NCBI GenBank assembly: GCA_947568835.1
Contig: OX387603.1
Location: 20,980,651 to 21,044,650, forward strand
DNA length: 64,000 bases
Direction: 5' to 3'
From: Protonemura montana
Taxonomy: Eukaryota; Arthropoda; Insecta; Plecoptera; Nemouridae
The notes under the pieces: model-generated
Told to the model about the DNA's origin: nothing
What the model saw: only the letters and a program-made list of their open reading frames with translations
Databases searched by the model: none
Part shown: positions 45,661 to 59,640 of the stretch, piece by piece
How positions within the stretch are numbered: the first letter of the stretch is position 1
How the letters are laid out: each line of letters opens with the position of its first letter
Program-made: the position numbers and the translations under genes

Positions 45661-48600
45661 ATTATGGGGTTAGACCCCGGCAAAAAGGCTTGATATTATT
45701 ACGGGGATAGATGGTACCGTGTGCATGCTCTCTTTGCTGTGCCGTATTCACATGAGATAAGCCGGGAAAATTGATTCGTGCGAGACTCCTTTTGTTGGAA
45801 ATAGATACTGAGTGAACATGTGGTGATGGAAAGGGGTGATGGGGGGTAGGGTGTTTTCTTTATGAGCATTTTTGTGTGGCTTTGATAGGAAAAGCGTGTT
45901 TAGAATATTAAAAGGTGGCAGCCGCTGTACAATTATAGTTGGAAGTAATGTTTCTATCTGCGGTTAAGTATCTACAGCACGCTTTTTGCTGTGTTTAATG
46001 GAAAATTTAATTTTGCTTAACGTTGGAATTAAACTATTTTAATGATTTGGAAAAGTGCCTTTTTCTTGGTCGTTGTGAAAAGTTTTTTCTCTTGCCGTGG
46101 CATAAGGAATTCTAATTAATATTGACGACGACATCGTTTTCATCTTGAAGTTTATCTTGTTCCGATTGCATGGATTCTGTGGTCACGTGTACAGAGCACA
46201 ACGTGCCAAAGTTTCGTAACATTTTCATTTTCTATTTAATTTACGTAAAAAAGTTTCATTTCTTGGAACGACATTTGAACGTATTCTTTTTGTAACAATC
46301 TTCTGTAGAATATTCAAGATTTGTCGCTGCATTCTACCCTACGTTTAGCGCTAGAATTTGTGGAAATTTCTAAAGTAAATTCTCATTAATTTCTATGAAA
46401 ACGCAGTCACTTTCTAATTGAAAACATAACATGACATTGAATCAAAAAAAATGTATACGACAGTACACCTTTATTAAGAGGTTTGAAACACAATTTTTTC
46501 CTACGGAATACTTTTCCGTGTTTACCATCTATTTTTTTTTCGATCCCTTTCCAGCAAAGTGCAAATTCCGCACACATGAGAAAGCCAGGAAGCAACTTCG
46601 CCCAACACCGAGCAACTTCCTGCGTCAGGATTTCGTCCAAGTGTACTCACATGATTACTCGCCGTATCCGATATTTTCTAATCAGAAAAGCAATTTGCAA
46701 CGAAACTCTTATTAAGACATGCGAATTTGTTGAGAACGGCAAGCGTGTCGAAAGTGACATTATTTATTTAAGTTATTTATTTAAGTTTATGCCGAGTCGC
46801 GACATGATGTAATCTATTTCGAGTCACACTCTTGGGCATCATGGAAATGAATGGAAGTAATATTTCCCAATTTAGAAAAATGTGCAGCGAAGCAGAAAGT
46901 TTCTCTTTAAATTATCACGAATTTATGAGAAACTGAGCTGCAATGACCTCGTTTTTTCAATACTATTTTTTTTCTTCCGGCATTCGCTTCTCGCGAAATT
47001 TCCAGCCAAATAAATTCAGATTTAACGGGAAGCTCTCAAAGCCACATGTAGCAAACCACGAGGATCGTTTTCATAAAGATGTGTCCCTATAGACAATTAA
47101 CAACTTCAGTGTGTAAACCCAATCTCTTTGGACCTATTTTGTGGCTTCAGATATATTCCCCTGATGCACGCCACCATTCACCACCACTGACCGCACATGA
47201 CCCACACACATGCAGCGCTTCCGAATTCCGCAACACCTCAGCTTATCACCTTCCTCATCTCTGTTTGCCATCGGTATGAACCCACCCGAAACATCGAGCA
47301 CCACAAATATAGGACTACCTAGGTATGTTAATCACTTTGTTATAAGTGCTACCTAGTCGATATCTACCTAGGTCGGTTAACGCCAGGGATCTATTTGAAT
47401 GGAGAAGGCAGGAATCGTGCTACTCGATTTTCGCTATCGCATTCAATCAGCTCCCTGAACGTGCATGTACAGTGCCACCAGGGAAGGAGGGTGGTAGGTA
47501 AAGAGCCATGCGATCAAGGGTGGCGGGGGATGAACAGGGGCTGGCATTCTGGATGACTTGCTTTGTTCTGGACAGATAACGGTCACAGCAATCTCTGGAA
47601 AACTCATTAGGGAAGCATCGACATAAAAAAAAATGTTTTGCATCGTTAAATTTCGATCAGTGTTGTCCACTTCCGAGTCTCTTTATTATTTCTCTTTCAC
47701 TTATGTATACATTCATCCCTTATATTAATCAAGTAATACTTTGACAGAGTTGCTTCCCTTATTTATAGTGGCTGAAACTTTAATTCTTAAATCCCTACAG
47801 TTATGCATCTGTTTATTAAGACTGATATGGGTTGCCCGAAGGATTAATGTGTGGGAAGGGGTACGTTCGGCTCCGATGTGACAGTAATTTAATATCAGTA
47901 AACATGTAGGTGTAACAACAGGGAAATTCAGTAATAAATTGACGTCACTAGCAAAGTGTGGCGTATTTCATCTACTGCTAATGTTCTCATTGATAAATTA
48001 TACATATCTGATTGTTTTACCTCAAACACCAAAATGTATTCTTTTTCATGCTTCAACCTTACTGTGTCTTATTTCCACACAGTTCAGCGTTGATTGCATG
48101 CTTCTAAAACATGAAAGAACATATTCACAACTTTGGTTTCCACATTTTCTTGTCTCGCTGCACAGCTCTGCTAGCAATTTAGCCTTCCATGACCGAAATG
48201 TGTAAATAATTTCCCTCGAACGAGCCAAGGGTACGTCTAATTCGCGAAGTGAGCCCTGGAACGTTCACATTGCCTCGCTGGCCATGCCCGGGGGCAATCA
48301 CTGTTCTGAGAATGTACCTACTCATTACCCACTCATTACACGTTGTGCCGTGCTGTACAGACATACAGACCATCGCGTGCTGAGCTAGAACTGCTCGTTA
48401 TTAACGTCCTTGTAATCTGGATGGAGAGAGCAAAACGCTCGCTCCTGACTGCACATATCGGCTCAACGTACGCTAACATAACCTGCAATATTTATCAGAA
48501 TGGCGATATTTTTGAAATTTTAATTTTTTTAATTTTTTTTGTGTTGCTGCTGTTGTGGATCGTTTTGAATGAGTGATTAAACCAATTAAATCTGAACGCT

Positions 48601-49700
48601 AGGATCATGAAATCTGAATTTTTATCTCTAAACCTGCAGTTACAAGAAAAAAGCAGGGAAAATACAACATTTCTGACCCCATTTTGAAGAGTTCAACAAT
48701 CATTAATACCATCTTTATTTATATTACTCGTTCTGTATTAACTTCTTTCGAAAGTACCGGGCACTTAGAACAGACCTTGAATCGCACACGTCACCGAATC
48801 TGCCCACACCTGTTTTCCCCAGAGCTCGCATTTTTCAAGCCGGTATGAATCCGAGGGTGATAACTTTTTGATATCAACCACGTTTTCGCGACTCTACTTG
48901 TTTTAGATTACAACTCATTTAGAAAGTTATTTCCAAAAACAGATCGTTTTTCGCACGGACCCTGCGATCTAACACGCAATTTGCTAAAAAAAAAATCCGC
49001 TTTTATTTATTTTTTCTGCATCAATTGCTGTTTTAATTGGATGTGACACAGCTTTGGCGATGTTTGTGCAGGTGTAATACAACATTCAGCAGCACCGGCT
49101 TGTTAGCAAGCAGGAAAGTTCAATTTACACTCCGATGATTCTCATAATAATGCTGTAATTGGCTATTAGCAAATAGCAGGGGAAAGAGCGGCAGTGTTAT
49201 TTGAAGACGAAACGAAGCGGATGAAATTGGTCTTGTTATTTGGAAAGATAATCTTAATCTGCCGCCTGTCTCTTGGCAATCTGATTAAATAAAGGTATCG
49301 ATGCTATGTGTACTTTGGGTACGAGTTACAACACACAGATATCGCAAAACAAACACTAAATATTGGCTGTAGATATGTTTACAAATATAATTTAATATCC
49401 TCCCAAGGCAAACAGACTTAATTTCCTTTCTAGATTTCAATAACTTCATTGGTTTAGATAATTTCTTTACAACGATTAACGCATGTTACCAGTAGATATT
49501 TTACTATTGTTTTTTTTTTTTTTTTTCAATCAACGCTGTTAAAAATACACAAAAACACGCTTAAAAGTCATTTCTCACTGTTCAATTAGGAGTATCTGCT
49601 TTTTTTGTGAATACTTCCAAGATATTAAAAATTGCCGTCTCTATAAATGAATAGTGTGAGTTGACATGATGATTTGTGACACTGACCAGCTTTGTTCGAA
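45661..49700. other. Gene-free stretch
   Basis: No supported exon, RNA gene or repeat family. CTACCTAGGT occurs twice near 47320 and 47366. Confidence 0.4.
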
Positions 49701-49707
49701 GACATAC

Positions 49708-49891
49708 GTTGGTAAAGCAATCCCTCTGTGCAGTCTTTTATCGGGAATACCCAGGACACAGCGACCTGACCCAACCCGCGGGCGTTTGTTTCACAGGAAG
49801 CTCCATAAATATTGCACTCACTGTCCGCTCCACTAAAAGTTGATATACATTTTCGCGAGACCGCACAGCCCTTGATGCCAGCCTCCCTCAT
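49708..49891 (-). CDS. Low-confidence Cys-containing candidate exon
   Basis: A minus-strand frame with protein-like composition (residues such as GCAVSRKCISTFSG, DSECNIYGASCETN and VFPIKDCTEG, six Cys in all) runs from an ATG at about 49891 to a GTATGT donor with exon end at 49708. The acceptor side is poor and there is no signal peptide. No domain is recognised. The frame could be open by chance. Confidence 0.2.
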
Positions 49892-52646
49892 TTCATTCCG
49901 CCATGGTAAAACACACAGTTCGGAGTTGGTGCTAAAACTCAGCGCTAGCGGTGCGTGATAATTTCTAATGCATTTGCGTTTTCACATTTGGTCTGAGTGG
50001 TTGTTACTTCTCTGTTTAGGATAAGAACGAGTCCTGAAAATGGACAGCATTTTTCTTTAGCATTCCGCTTTTCTACACAGAGAATCTATCTCTCACAATA
50101 GAAAATAATTGAATTTGCTAGAATGGAAAGCAATTCCCGAAAGGAAAGGAGAACTATCTTAAGTGGAATGACAACTAGAAAAATGTATTGTATGTAGATG
50201 ATTTATGTAAACTATACAATAACTTACATATGCAAGCATTACTCTGTTTAAATTTTTAAAACCATCAGAAATTTGAATAAAGAGACTTTAATTCTATTAA
50301 ATAAAATGAAGAAAAGCTATTGTAAAAAATCATTTCAGTTTGAAGCACCTGCAACGAGCTGTGAATGCTTGTGAAATTCCGTAAAACATGCAATGCACTC
50401 ATCAAGGAATGTGAACCTATCATGAAAACTACATTTCGTTTAAAATTTCCGTCTCATCGCGTTTAATTGCTTGGCTACAAAATGGTGCGTATGAATTTCA
50501 AAACGCAATTGCAGTCGAAATTTTCTAGATTCGTCGGTTTTTGTAATCATCATTTTTATTTCCTTTTTCGAAGTAATTTAATGCCTTTTTTTCGATCGGC
50601 TGACGGTAAAACGCCCCTAGTTTTTGTTCGCGAGTTGTGAAATGCATCGGGCATCGGCCAATTCGGTCTGGCTTAGTTTACAAATGCGGGGAGATAATTG
50701 TTTTTGCATCGATGCACTTTGTCATTAGTTCTGAGTTTTTATCGGTGATATCTACATCCCATTTTTATTTGCGCGAAGCTAGAGGTTTTACTCAAAACTG
50801 CATGCATATATTTCCGCATGGATGTTCCTTTTTCCTAATTTCCTCCGATATTTCTATAGCAAATACCAATACCCAAAACAAATCATCGGTTCATATTATC
50901 TAGTTCATGTAAAATTAACTAGTTCATATTTAATATAAAGACAATAACTTATCTGACATACATGGGATTTGCCTTGCCTTCAATCTAGATAGCATGCGCT
51001 GCATTAGGCTTGCCTTGAAATCCTTTTAAATAACAAGAAGTATGCTAATTTCTCAATGTTCATAGGGTCTGTTATCATTTTTATAACTCAGTAATTGAAT
51101 AAATGGATTTTCATTACATTTGCACACTTTTAACAAAAGCCAGAGCAACTCAAAATTGTTTTACATTTTCTAAACGCCAAGTAAATAAGTTCGTCGTTCT
51201 CCTGTTATGCCTATTACCACTTCGAGTATCGATTCTCCTTTTTTATTCAGATACATACATTTTCTTTTAACGTTTCAAGAATGTTTTCCGGGCTCTGTTT
51301 TCCGAGGTCTGATATAAATTACTTACTACACTTTAATTTCGTTTTTCATCAGCCACTTTTGTTCAGCCACTGAAAATATTGTATCGATCAAGTCACTCAT
51401 ATCAATCGCTCTCTGTCCATACTACCCAACGAATAGACCACTTCATTACATTACGCACCGTGCGTTGAGGGAAAAACTAAATTAAATGGAAATTGCTGAT
51501 TTAGTCGCACGCACTTGGAATCCGGCTGATATCTCTTAAAAAATACACGTTAACAATTTCCGAATGTACCAAAAATTGATATGACAGCAAAATTTGATAA
51601 ATTACCTTCTGCATGACCAAAATTACAAAGGTTTTTTGACGACGCTCTGTTAAGTCAATAGCCCCCAAGGGCTCTTCTGACGTCAATAAGTGAGTGGCAT
51701 TGTTAGAGTGGCAAGTACCCTACCTTATCTAGACGAGAAGAGGGGAAACCTGGTCTGGGTACAATTATAGGACCATTGGCTTAACGTCCCTTCTGAAGGA
51801 CGCTACAACAATAACAACCGTACAGTTAAGAAATGTTGATAAACAAAGCATGGCGAGTGAAGTTTCTACACTAACTTTCATCCTTCGAACCTCTTGAAGA
51901 GCACTGGTAACCTGATGTAGGTAACCCATCCAATTACTGACTGACATCTCGACAACCGTTGTTTTCAACACAAACTATTGATTTTAGTTGTGTGAAAATT
52001 TGTATAAAAGAATTCAGAAGAAACTGCATGCAAAGTATATTTTATCACATCCTTCATTGGATCGTTAAAAAGGTGGTGTTGCATTCTTGCTGAAAAGTAG
52101 GAAATTGAAGTGTTTACTCGGCAAGGAAATTGACTCGCTTTGAACTGATTCTCTAGAACAATGCACATGTTCAAATTGTTGCACACTTTTCTCACCTTGA
52201 TGTGTATAATTATTCACCGTGATCCTTGGATTTAGTTCCAGATTGTCTGAATTCATTCTACTTTGTCCCAGTGCTGGCATTTAAATCGACCAAGTCTGGT
52301 GTCAGTCGCAGTCAACGGATTGCTTGTGTTACCTAATTGTTACAGTTTAATTAAATAGAAGTATTAGATTGAGTGAGGTAGACGAGGTGAAATGTGCGGA
52401 TTGCTGGCGACAGCCAGATTAAACTGCTGAGTTCAGATTGAACAAAAATAAATTACTGTTTGTTTTGTTCCGGGCTCTGGAAAACTCCCCTGCTACGAGT
52501 GCCGATGACGTTAGACTTCAACTGATATTTTTATTTTATTTTCTGGGCAGACATTCGTTGGTTTTCAACTTTTTCTGCAGCTGCCTTAAAAACACGCTTA
52601 AAAAAATGCGCTCTATTATAAAACTAATAAACCTCTCAAAAATTGG
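49892..52646. other. Gene-free stretch
   Basis: Nothing supportable seen on either strand. Confidence 0.45.
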
Positions 52647-52719
52647 TGCCAAAACGGGGACTCGAACTCCGATCTCCACCCATCACGGTTGTTGCTCTAA
52701 CCAATAGAGCTACTTCGAC
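52647..52719 (-). repeat. tRNA-like sequence (SINE head or tRNA pseudogene), left member
   Basis: A 73-nt minus-strand sequence with a GTAGCTC-N-GAGC D-arm/A-box, a GAGTTCGAGTCCC B-box, and acceptor strands GTCGAAG/TTTTGGC that pair with GU wobbles. The anticodon stem does not pair properly, so a functional tRNA is unlikely. Confidence 0.65.
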
Positions 52720-52999
52720 ACGCAATTGTCATCGGATTTTAGTGTTCCTGAAGAGAATGGCGTAACTCCAAGGATTTTAGAGCAAGCGTTTGTGATTTAA
52801 ATTAGATTTCACAGTATAAAACGTATCCAACGTCAAATTGGAAATACTCGAGATCAAAGACCTCGAGATTGAGTGGATGTGACTCGGTATTAGCGTCACT
52901 AGAATCAGAGTGACTGTGAGTATTCACACCCTCATGGTTCTACTCCTAAGAGATTCATAATTCTCATCAAATACACTAAAATCGTCTCAAAAAGCATGT

Positions 53000-53072
53000 G
53001 TCCAAGTAGCTCAATGAGTTAGAGCAGCACACGCGATAGTTGGAGATCGGAGTTCGAGTCCCCGTTTGGGTA
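53000..53072 (+). repeat. tRNA-like sequence, right member (inverted relative to the first)
   Basis: Also 73 nt: GTAGCTC...GAGC D-arm, GGAGATCGGAGTTCGAGTCC T-arm, and acceptor GTCCAAG/TTTGGGT. The GGAGATCGGAGTTCGAGTCC block is identical to the left member. The anticodon stem is defective. Confidence 0.65.
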
Positions 53073-53258
53073 TCAATTTTTTAGACGGTATAGAAGTGTT
53101 CATAATAATAAATATACATTTTTGTTTTTAAACTCATGTCTTCTTTATTGTATAGCACAAAGTTAATATAATAATAAATCAATAAATCAATAACTACATA
53201 ATGTAATTAATTAATCTATTAATTTCATGTATTTATATATTATTATATATTAGCTCAT

Positions 53259-53289
53259 ATTATATTATATTGTAATAATATAATATAAT
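53259..53289. repeat. AT-only perfect palindrome
   Basis: Two perfect 13-bp arms (ATTATATTATATT and its complement) surround a 5-base spacer. It is a potential cruciform within a strongly AT-rich stretch. Confidence 0.8.
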
Positions 53290-54399
53290 CTGGTTTTATA
53301 AGTTGTTGTTAATTAGTGTATTAGTTAATAAGTTAGTTTATCAGTAGAAATGAGGGAGAATTCGTTGATATTTGCTAAGCATGCAAAAAACGCAGTTTTT
53401 ATGGCTTTTTATTTTATGACGTATTAAAATTGTACTATTGAATTATTAAAATGTAACCTCTGATAAATTATGTTGACAATAAGTGAGATTGCACAATGGA
53501 ATCCTAATTTTTATGAAATATGACCACTTATGAGAGATGATTATTATTCTACACAGTTGTCGGTGGACTCACAGATTAATCGGTCAGTAGGTATTCATTT
53601 TCTGCCAATAAAGCCAGTGCAAGTTTAATGTTTCATCTTATTGTTATTTTGTATGAAAGTCAGAATCAATTTATTTATATTTATTATTATTGAGTGGTGT
53701 TTTATAAGCTACACAGCAATGCATATTTAGTTTTGCATAAAAGTATCGCTTCTCTCATATTTTCAAGTGAGGTTAAGGGCACATTAAAATGCCCGTGTCT
53801 CCGTTAAGCCTAGTTTATAAACTTGGCTTGCTGTTCACAAAAAGTGTATGAATATTTCATAACGGCTTGAAAGCTTTTGTCAGGCGTTGTGTTAAAAAAA
53901 AAATACCCGGCATATTTTGCTTCGTAACTGTCATAATTTTAAAGTTGCCAGAAGTAATATACTGCGGTGAGGGTTGAGTTTAGCACCTACCCGTTTGGAT
54001 TACAGCCACAGAGCTTGAAAATAAAGGTTTACCACAAAATAATGTGCACGTCGATAGTTTGAGAGAAAAAAATTGCACTGCCAAGGTGTTGGTTTCGCCA
54101 TGTTATGTAAAGTAACAGATGAAATGTTATCAAAAACTATTTATGTATATTAATATATTCACAACTGCCACTGCTCTCATTTATTACGTGTATGAAATAC
54201 GCTCATTCGCGTTTCGTGACAAAGAATTTTTATCCAATTACAGTTTTGAAATGCCAAAAAAAAAGCATAACGCAGTTTTTGAGTAATACAAATAGCCGTT
54301 TTAGTTTTCATCAATCATAACTGCTGGATTGGAATTTAAAATTTTAACTCTTGCAAAATCCGCAATTTATCCGTTAACTTCACTAATACAAATTAAAAA

Positions 54400-54727
54400 C
54401 GAACATTCAAAATGCACATTTAATCTAGCGACTCTGACTTCTGCAAAATCCACAATACCGACAAAATGCTCCAGCGCCCCATTGATTCTGGTTTTTAAAC
54501 ACAGACTCGATTGACTTTTCTCGAGCCGACAAAATGCGCATATAGTCCATTGTCTCTGACGTGACAAAATTCAGAGTCAATGGATATAACGTGCCATCGA
54601 AAGGCGCGCATTCTCCATCTACTCTGCCTTAAAACGCAGAGTTAATAGACATTTTACCGGCCGAAAAATTGCGAATATAACCCATCGACTCTGACTGAAA
54701 AAATGCAGAGCCATTAGACTGAATGCG
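54400..54727. repeat. Tandem repeat, unit about 67-68 bp
   Basis: Units start CCGACAAAATGC (54458), CCGACAAAATGC (54526), CCATCGAAAGGCGC (54594) and CCGAAAAATTGCG (54661), spaced 68, 68 and 67. A partial earlier unit starts near 54404. Each unit contains CTCTG...GCAGAG-type inverted halves. The minus-strand ORF starting here and running to 55002 is partly built from this repeat. Confidence 0.75.
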
Positions 54728-57700
54728 CTATAAAAAAATGTAACAATCTCCGGTCTTAAAACAATTAAATGCACCAAGTAAATACATTTGTAGCCCACGT
54801 ATAAGTAGTTCATATATTTGTAGTGCATGCGTTGCGAACGTAGCGTCTTGCGATCTCTAATTAAATTATTCACGAGACTACTGCAGTATAGGCGAACCTT
54901 ATGGAAGACTTTGCTGAATTTCTTGCGAAAAGCGGGATACGCCATCCATTCTTGACCATAGGACTGTAAAGACCAAGTGTCACTGAGAAGGCTGGGCGCC
55001 ACCTAAACTGGGTGCCACCTAAACTGGGTACTTGAAACCAAATACATATGCATATGGACGTGACAAATCTTCAGATATAGGGTTTCTTCTTGCTAGCGAC
55101 TATCGACCATGACGAGTTCACTGCCAAAGCCTGAATATTCCTTTCTTATCCTACTTTTTTAACTTCCCATTTCACTGTTGCTCCGTATCGCGGTTAGAAA
55201 AAAAACTCGTGTTGTTTCCGGTTCTAATGAAATGTAACGTCATTAGTCTCACACACAACGTCGTAAGACATTGATCGACTTCGGTTTATATTGCAATTAT
55301 ACGTTGTTTCCAGTGCATCAAAGACAATCGTATATATAAATGTCTTTGCAACTCGAGTAATTGCGGTTCGTAAAGAATCGTCTTGTGCCGTCGAAATTGC
55401 ACTAGACGTAACCGCCGATGCGATTTTAATTAGTTTTATCGTTACAACAATTTAATTCCACAACTACTTCACTCCTGAAGAATAACTAAATGAAGAGAGT
55501 AATGTGGTGGCATTTTGGGAACGAAATATCGCTTGAATAATATTTAGTTACTTGGACGTTTTTTTACATCAATGAATGTTTATATAGTTAAAATTTGACC
55601 TGCAAGTTCTATTGTGAAGTGTAATTCAAGCGTTTGCAAGTAGAAAACAATCAAACATCGACAACGACGGGCCATGCACACACTAGTGGACTAGTTAGAT
55701 TTGATTGAAAATTGGAATACCAGCGGGCAGAATGAAGTGAGCTGGCTGGCAAATCGATAGAATTTGATCGACGATATTATTAATGTGAATCGATCCGTGA
55801 ATAATTTTTCCATGCAGATACGTATTTTCATGTTCACCACACAGTTAGGTATGTGCACAATGAAAATGTTGATGAAATGTAAATATTATTGAGTGTATAT
55901 GGGTTACCACTGAAGACCCACGACAATGCATTGTGGTTATGAACTCATACGTAATGGTAATTATCTTTCACCTCCAGTTTCATTCTTATTTTTTATGACG
56001 TTTGTATTCTTTATCATCGCATATTTGCAAGTTCTAATTAAAAAGTTAATGATATTACGTCATTGCCTGTATAACTCATAACTTTGCTACCTTCATTGTG
56101 TATACTGTAGTGTTCTAGGCTCAATATTACAACTGTATCAACACCTAGATAAAGTGGTAGTTAAAACAATTGTCATGGCGACTTCCAATCGCATTCTAAA
56201 AAATTAAAAATAATTTTGTGAGTTACGAGCTAAGCTCGGGGTTAAACATGTTGTAACACCGGGCCTTGCCTAATTAATAACGATATCACGCCATATAAAC
56301 AAAGTATCAATGCCTATGAGTGCCACACACAATGAGGGATTAATTTCCAATCAATTCTCAAACTACGTTTATCCCAGTTTGCAGCGATTTAACCTCAGGT
56401 TGCTTTTCATAATCCACATCTCATGGTAACCCGTTGTCGTTCACCTTGTTTAGCCGCAGCCCGGTTCTATGATAACACCACATTGAGCAAGTGACCTATT
56501 AATTATTTGTGCATTATATCGCTATTGTACCTATGATTTTGCACCACAGTTTTGTGTGGTACTCGTATATTTCAATAACGCTACATTTGAAGCTGTCAGA
56601 ATTGTTCTATGGTTATACGCTTTTATTTTTGGTTTTTGATCATACATTTTGTGCGCCTGATTATTTTCGATACCGCCTGGTGTTCCACATTTTCTTGGAA
56701 AATCAACTTCCACTCAAGCCCCGTAAAGTTGGGTTAGAGTCCACGACCTGGGTTCACCCTCTGGACGCCGGCCAAAACCACGGAGTCAACTAGGTTAACT
56801 TTATTTTGTCGTTATTTGTGAGAAACCCTTGGGCTTTTCTTTCTGTTAGAGGCGCATTTCTTATTTAAGCCTTGGGGAATGAAGAATAATGATTTGCCTT
56901 TCTGTTCATTTACAGAGTTTTTGAACAGAATGTTACTCCAAATTAGATTTGGAAAAGCCATGAATAAATTGGTACATTTAATTACCTGATTTTCTTAGTG
57001 ATACGGATTTCGTTCTTAAAGATTTCGGCGTTGAGTGTTTTAGCCACTTTCCAAACATTTTTTTCTGACATTTTTCGCCTGGAAACATTCTCAATCGCCC
57101 GTGCTGACTGGAATTTAAGATTTCCCTTAGAAATTGCGTTCGGGGGCGAACACTTCAAACAGTTTTCAATTCTGCTGGCAGTTCGAGATTCTTGGCTTTG
57201 ACAGATTGAATCGATACGCCTTTTACTACCACCGATTTCATAATGCTATTTGCTACACCAGTTTCTTTCAACGTATAAACCAGCTTGGCAAAAATTGATA
57301 AACAGTTTCGCGCTATTTTTTTGCATGTCTTGCTTTTATACCGTCGAGCCTAGTTGTAATAATATTTTTTTAGAATAGCGCAAATTGCGAATGAGCTTTC
57401 GCTTTTCAAACACAATAATGCTGGAACATCGACGCCTCGGTTATTACGATATTGAGTTTTATTGGGCGTCGTAATAAGATAATGACAGCGACGTTGATGT
57501 TGATGAGACCGCGTAACGACGCCAAGATTTAGTCCATTTCTTAACCTTTCTGAAAAGTTGAGAGGTTGCCGTTCGGAACAATGGACAACGTTAAAAATGA
57601 GGGAAACCTGCCAGAGAGTGTTTAACCATGACCATTTTTTATTTTAATTGCTTTTGTTTTCTCCATTTCCTATGCCCAGCTCAAATTGTGAGATTGCAAG

Positions 57701-58401
57701 GAATGGAAAATAATATTAATTACACACACGTATAGCGAGTGTGACTCCTATATGTGGTGGCGCAGACCGCCAGTCTGTACGCTTTAATGAGTTGGAACAT
57801 ATCCGACACTGCTTCGCTTGAAAGGGAAAGGTCAAACCAACCAACCAAACTGCACCTGCACCAGATATGAATGTAACACATTAAAATTAGATCAACTTTT
57901 CCTTTGCCGTCAAACGGAAAGGCGCTTGTTTTTTTAATTCGCGAGCGCGCCATGTTTACCGATCAGCTCGCAAGTGATCAAACTTGGTGTCGTTTAGCTA
58001 AGTAGACGAAGTATTTCTCAGCAATTTTATTAAATTGGAAAACTTTTTTCTGAGTTTGGTAAATTGTTGTTGAACATGCTGTTAGCAAAGTGTACGAATA
58101 TTCAACCGTCTCGCCTCTCAGTTTCAATTTAGCCTAAAGACATTTAGCCAAAACCAAAAAGTGTGCTTTTAACTTTTGAGAGGCCAATAAACAAGACTTT
58201 CCACAAAAAAGCGGATGACTTTCTCCCGTTACGAAAAACGTGTAAGTCTGTGTCTATTTACCATCGAAAAACCGCTGCTAAATCTTCGAAAAATGTCCGC
58301 CGTGTGTAAAACTGTCAAAGAAATGTCATAATCTCGTGTTCGTTATTCTAAAACGCGTGTCCCATCGGGGATAGAAAAGTTTCGACGGCCCTCACTCAAC
58401 A
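54728..58401. other. Gene-free stretch
   Basis: No supported exon or RNA gene. Sequence is AT-rich and unremarkable. Confidence 0.45.
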
Positions 58402-58649
58402 ATGAAGTGCGCTTCGCTCCAGGCCACTTTGTGCAAATCGGGATCCTCTCAGGACCTGACAGCTCTGGGCAAGGATGAGGAGGAGCGTCAGACACCGAGA
58501 GAAGGCAAGCTGAGGCGTGTGTTCACCACCCATGCCCGGAGGAGGTCGACACGGCACAAGAAAGAGCTCGTCCCAGGTTTCAACCTGAGCCACATGATGA
58601 AGGAACCGCTGAGAGTCGTTCACTCCGTTCCTCTCAGCTTCCCTAATGG
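58402..58649 (+). CDS. Candidate coding first exon B of a large plus-strand gene
   Basis: The ATG at 58402 opens 82 codons plus two bases (GG) and ends at a consensus donor GG|GTGAGT (intron from 58650). The peptide starts MKCASLQATLCKSGSSQDL, has an acidic patch (KDEEER, 24-29), a strongly basic patch (38-55, including ARRRSTRHKKE) and ends VVHSVPLSFPNG. It has no signal peptide or membrane segment, and its GC content and codon use stand out from the flanks. The basic patch could be a nuclear localisation signal or a phosphorylation/docking site. It leaves the same phase and the same residual bases as the exon ending at 4211. I do not recognise the gene. Confidence 0.6.
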
Positions 58650-59622
58650 GTGAGTACTCGACTCGAGACTTTTCCTTCGCCGAGTTCATGCTGACAAAAA
58701 CTTGCCGCTTAATTTACTCAATTTTCATCTCTGCTAACGTAAGAACTGAGTAAAACACCCGTAATAGTTGTATTTCTGATTGATGTTCTGAATGCCAGCT
58801 TCAATTTAAGAGGAGACAAGTTGTATTCATGACCACAAGAAAGAAAAGTGTAAATATATCTTGACATTTTTCTCACATTGCCTCGTTTTTTAAGCTTTTT
58901 TTTACGATCTCGCCGGTTCTGGGGCAACTATGTGTTATCGCGGTTGAAAAAAACGAGGCATTTCTCGGGAAGAGATGCCGATACACCTTCTGAACGTGAT
59001 TTCGGTGAAACCGTTCAATCGTTTTCAGATGACTTATATGCCAACCTTTAGGCATCCAAGCAGCATCAACGGAGTCACTCGTGCGTCCCTTTATCTCTGT
59101 TATTTATCCTCTAGGGACAAAAGTTCTCTTGTGTACCGAGGTTTAGGCCTGCAAAGTACGATACGGTATCGCATCCGTGTTCCCTTCAGCCAAAAGTAGG
59201 GGGAATAGTTTCTCGATAGAACACGTAACCAATTAAATCACATTCTATGTGACAATTTTAGGCATTTTCAAAATCGCTCTGGAAACAGGCAGATTATTTT
59301 ATTGAGATCTGGCGTAAAACAGTGCATAAAAGACCACGCGCACCTGCATTCTCATACGCATGGATCTTTTGTTATCTGAAAACTTCTGTTTCGTCAATGT
59401 TTTCTCTTCACCGCGCTTTCCCTGGAAATTTCTCCCTGGAAATGTTTCCCTGTAAAAGCTGCGTGTCTGCATTGTCAGTTGAAAGAAACTTGGTTTTCCA
59501 CGTATTCATTCGCTCCCTTCCGAGTTTATCTCAATATTTTCACGAAACGTTACTCTCCAGTAGATAGGTCAGGTTCGTTCAATCAGGACACTCTGTTATC
59601 TTGCTCTGCGCCCCTCTGTGCC

Positions 59623-59640
59623 CCCCCCCCCCCCCCCCCC
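59623..59640. repeat. Poly-C tract
   Basis: An uninterrupted C run of about 18 bases in a CT-rich context. It is similar to runs at 33085, 34518 and 63901. Confidence 0.8.

Noticed and set aside
54619..55002. 127-codon minus-strand ORF
   Set aside because: Part of it is made from a non-coding tandem repeat, and its N-terminus has no splice or domain support.
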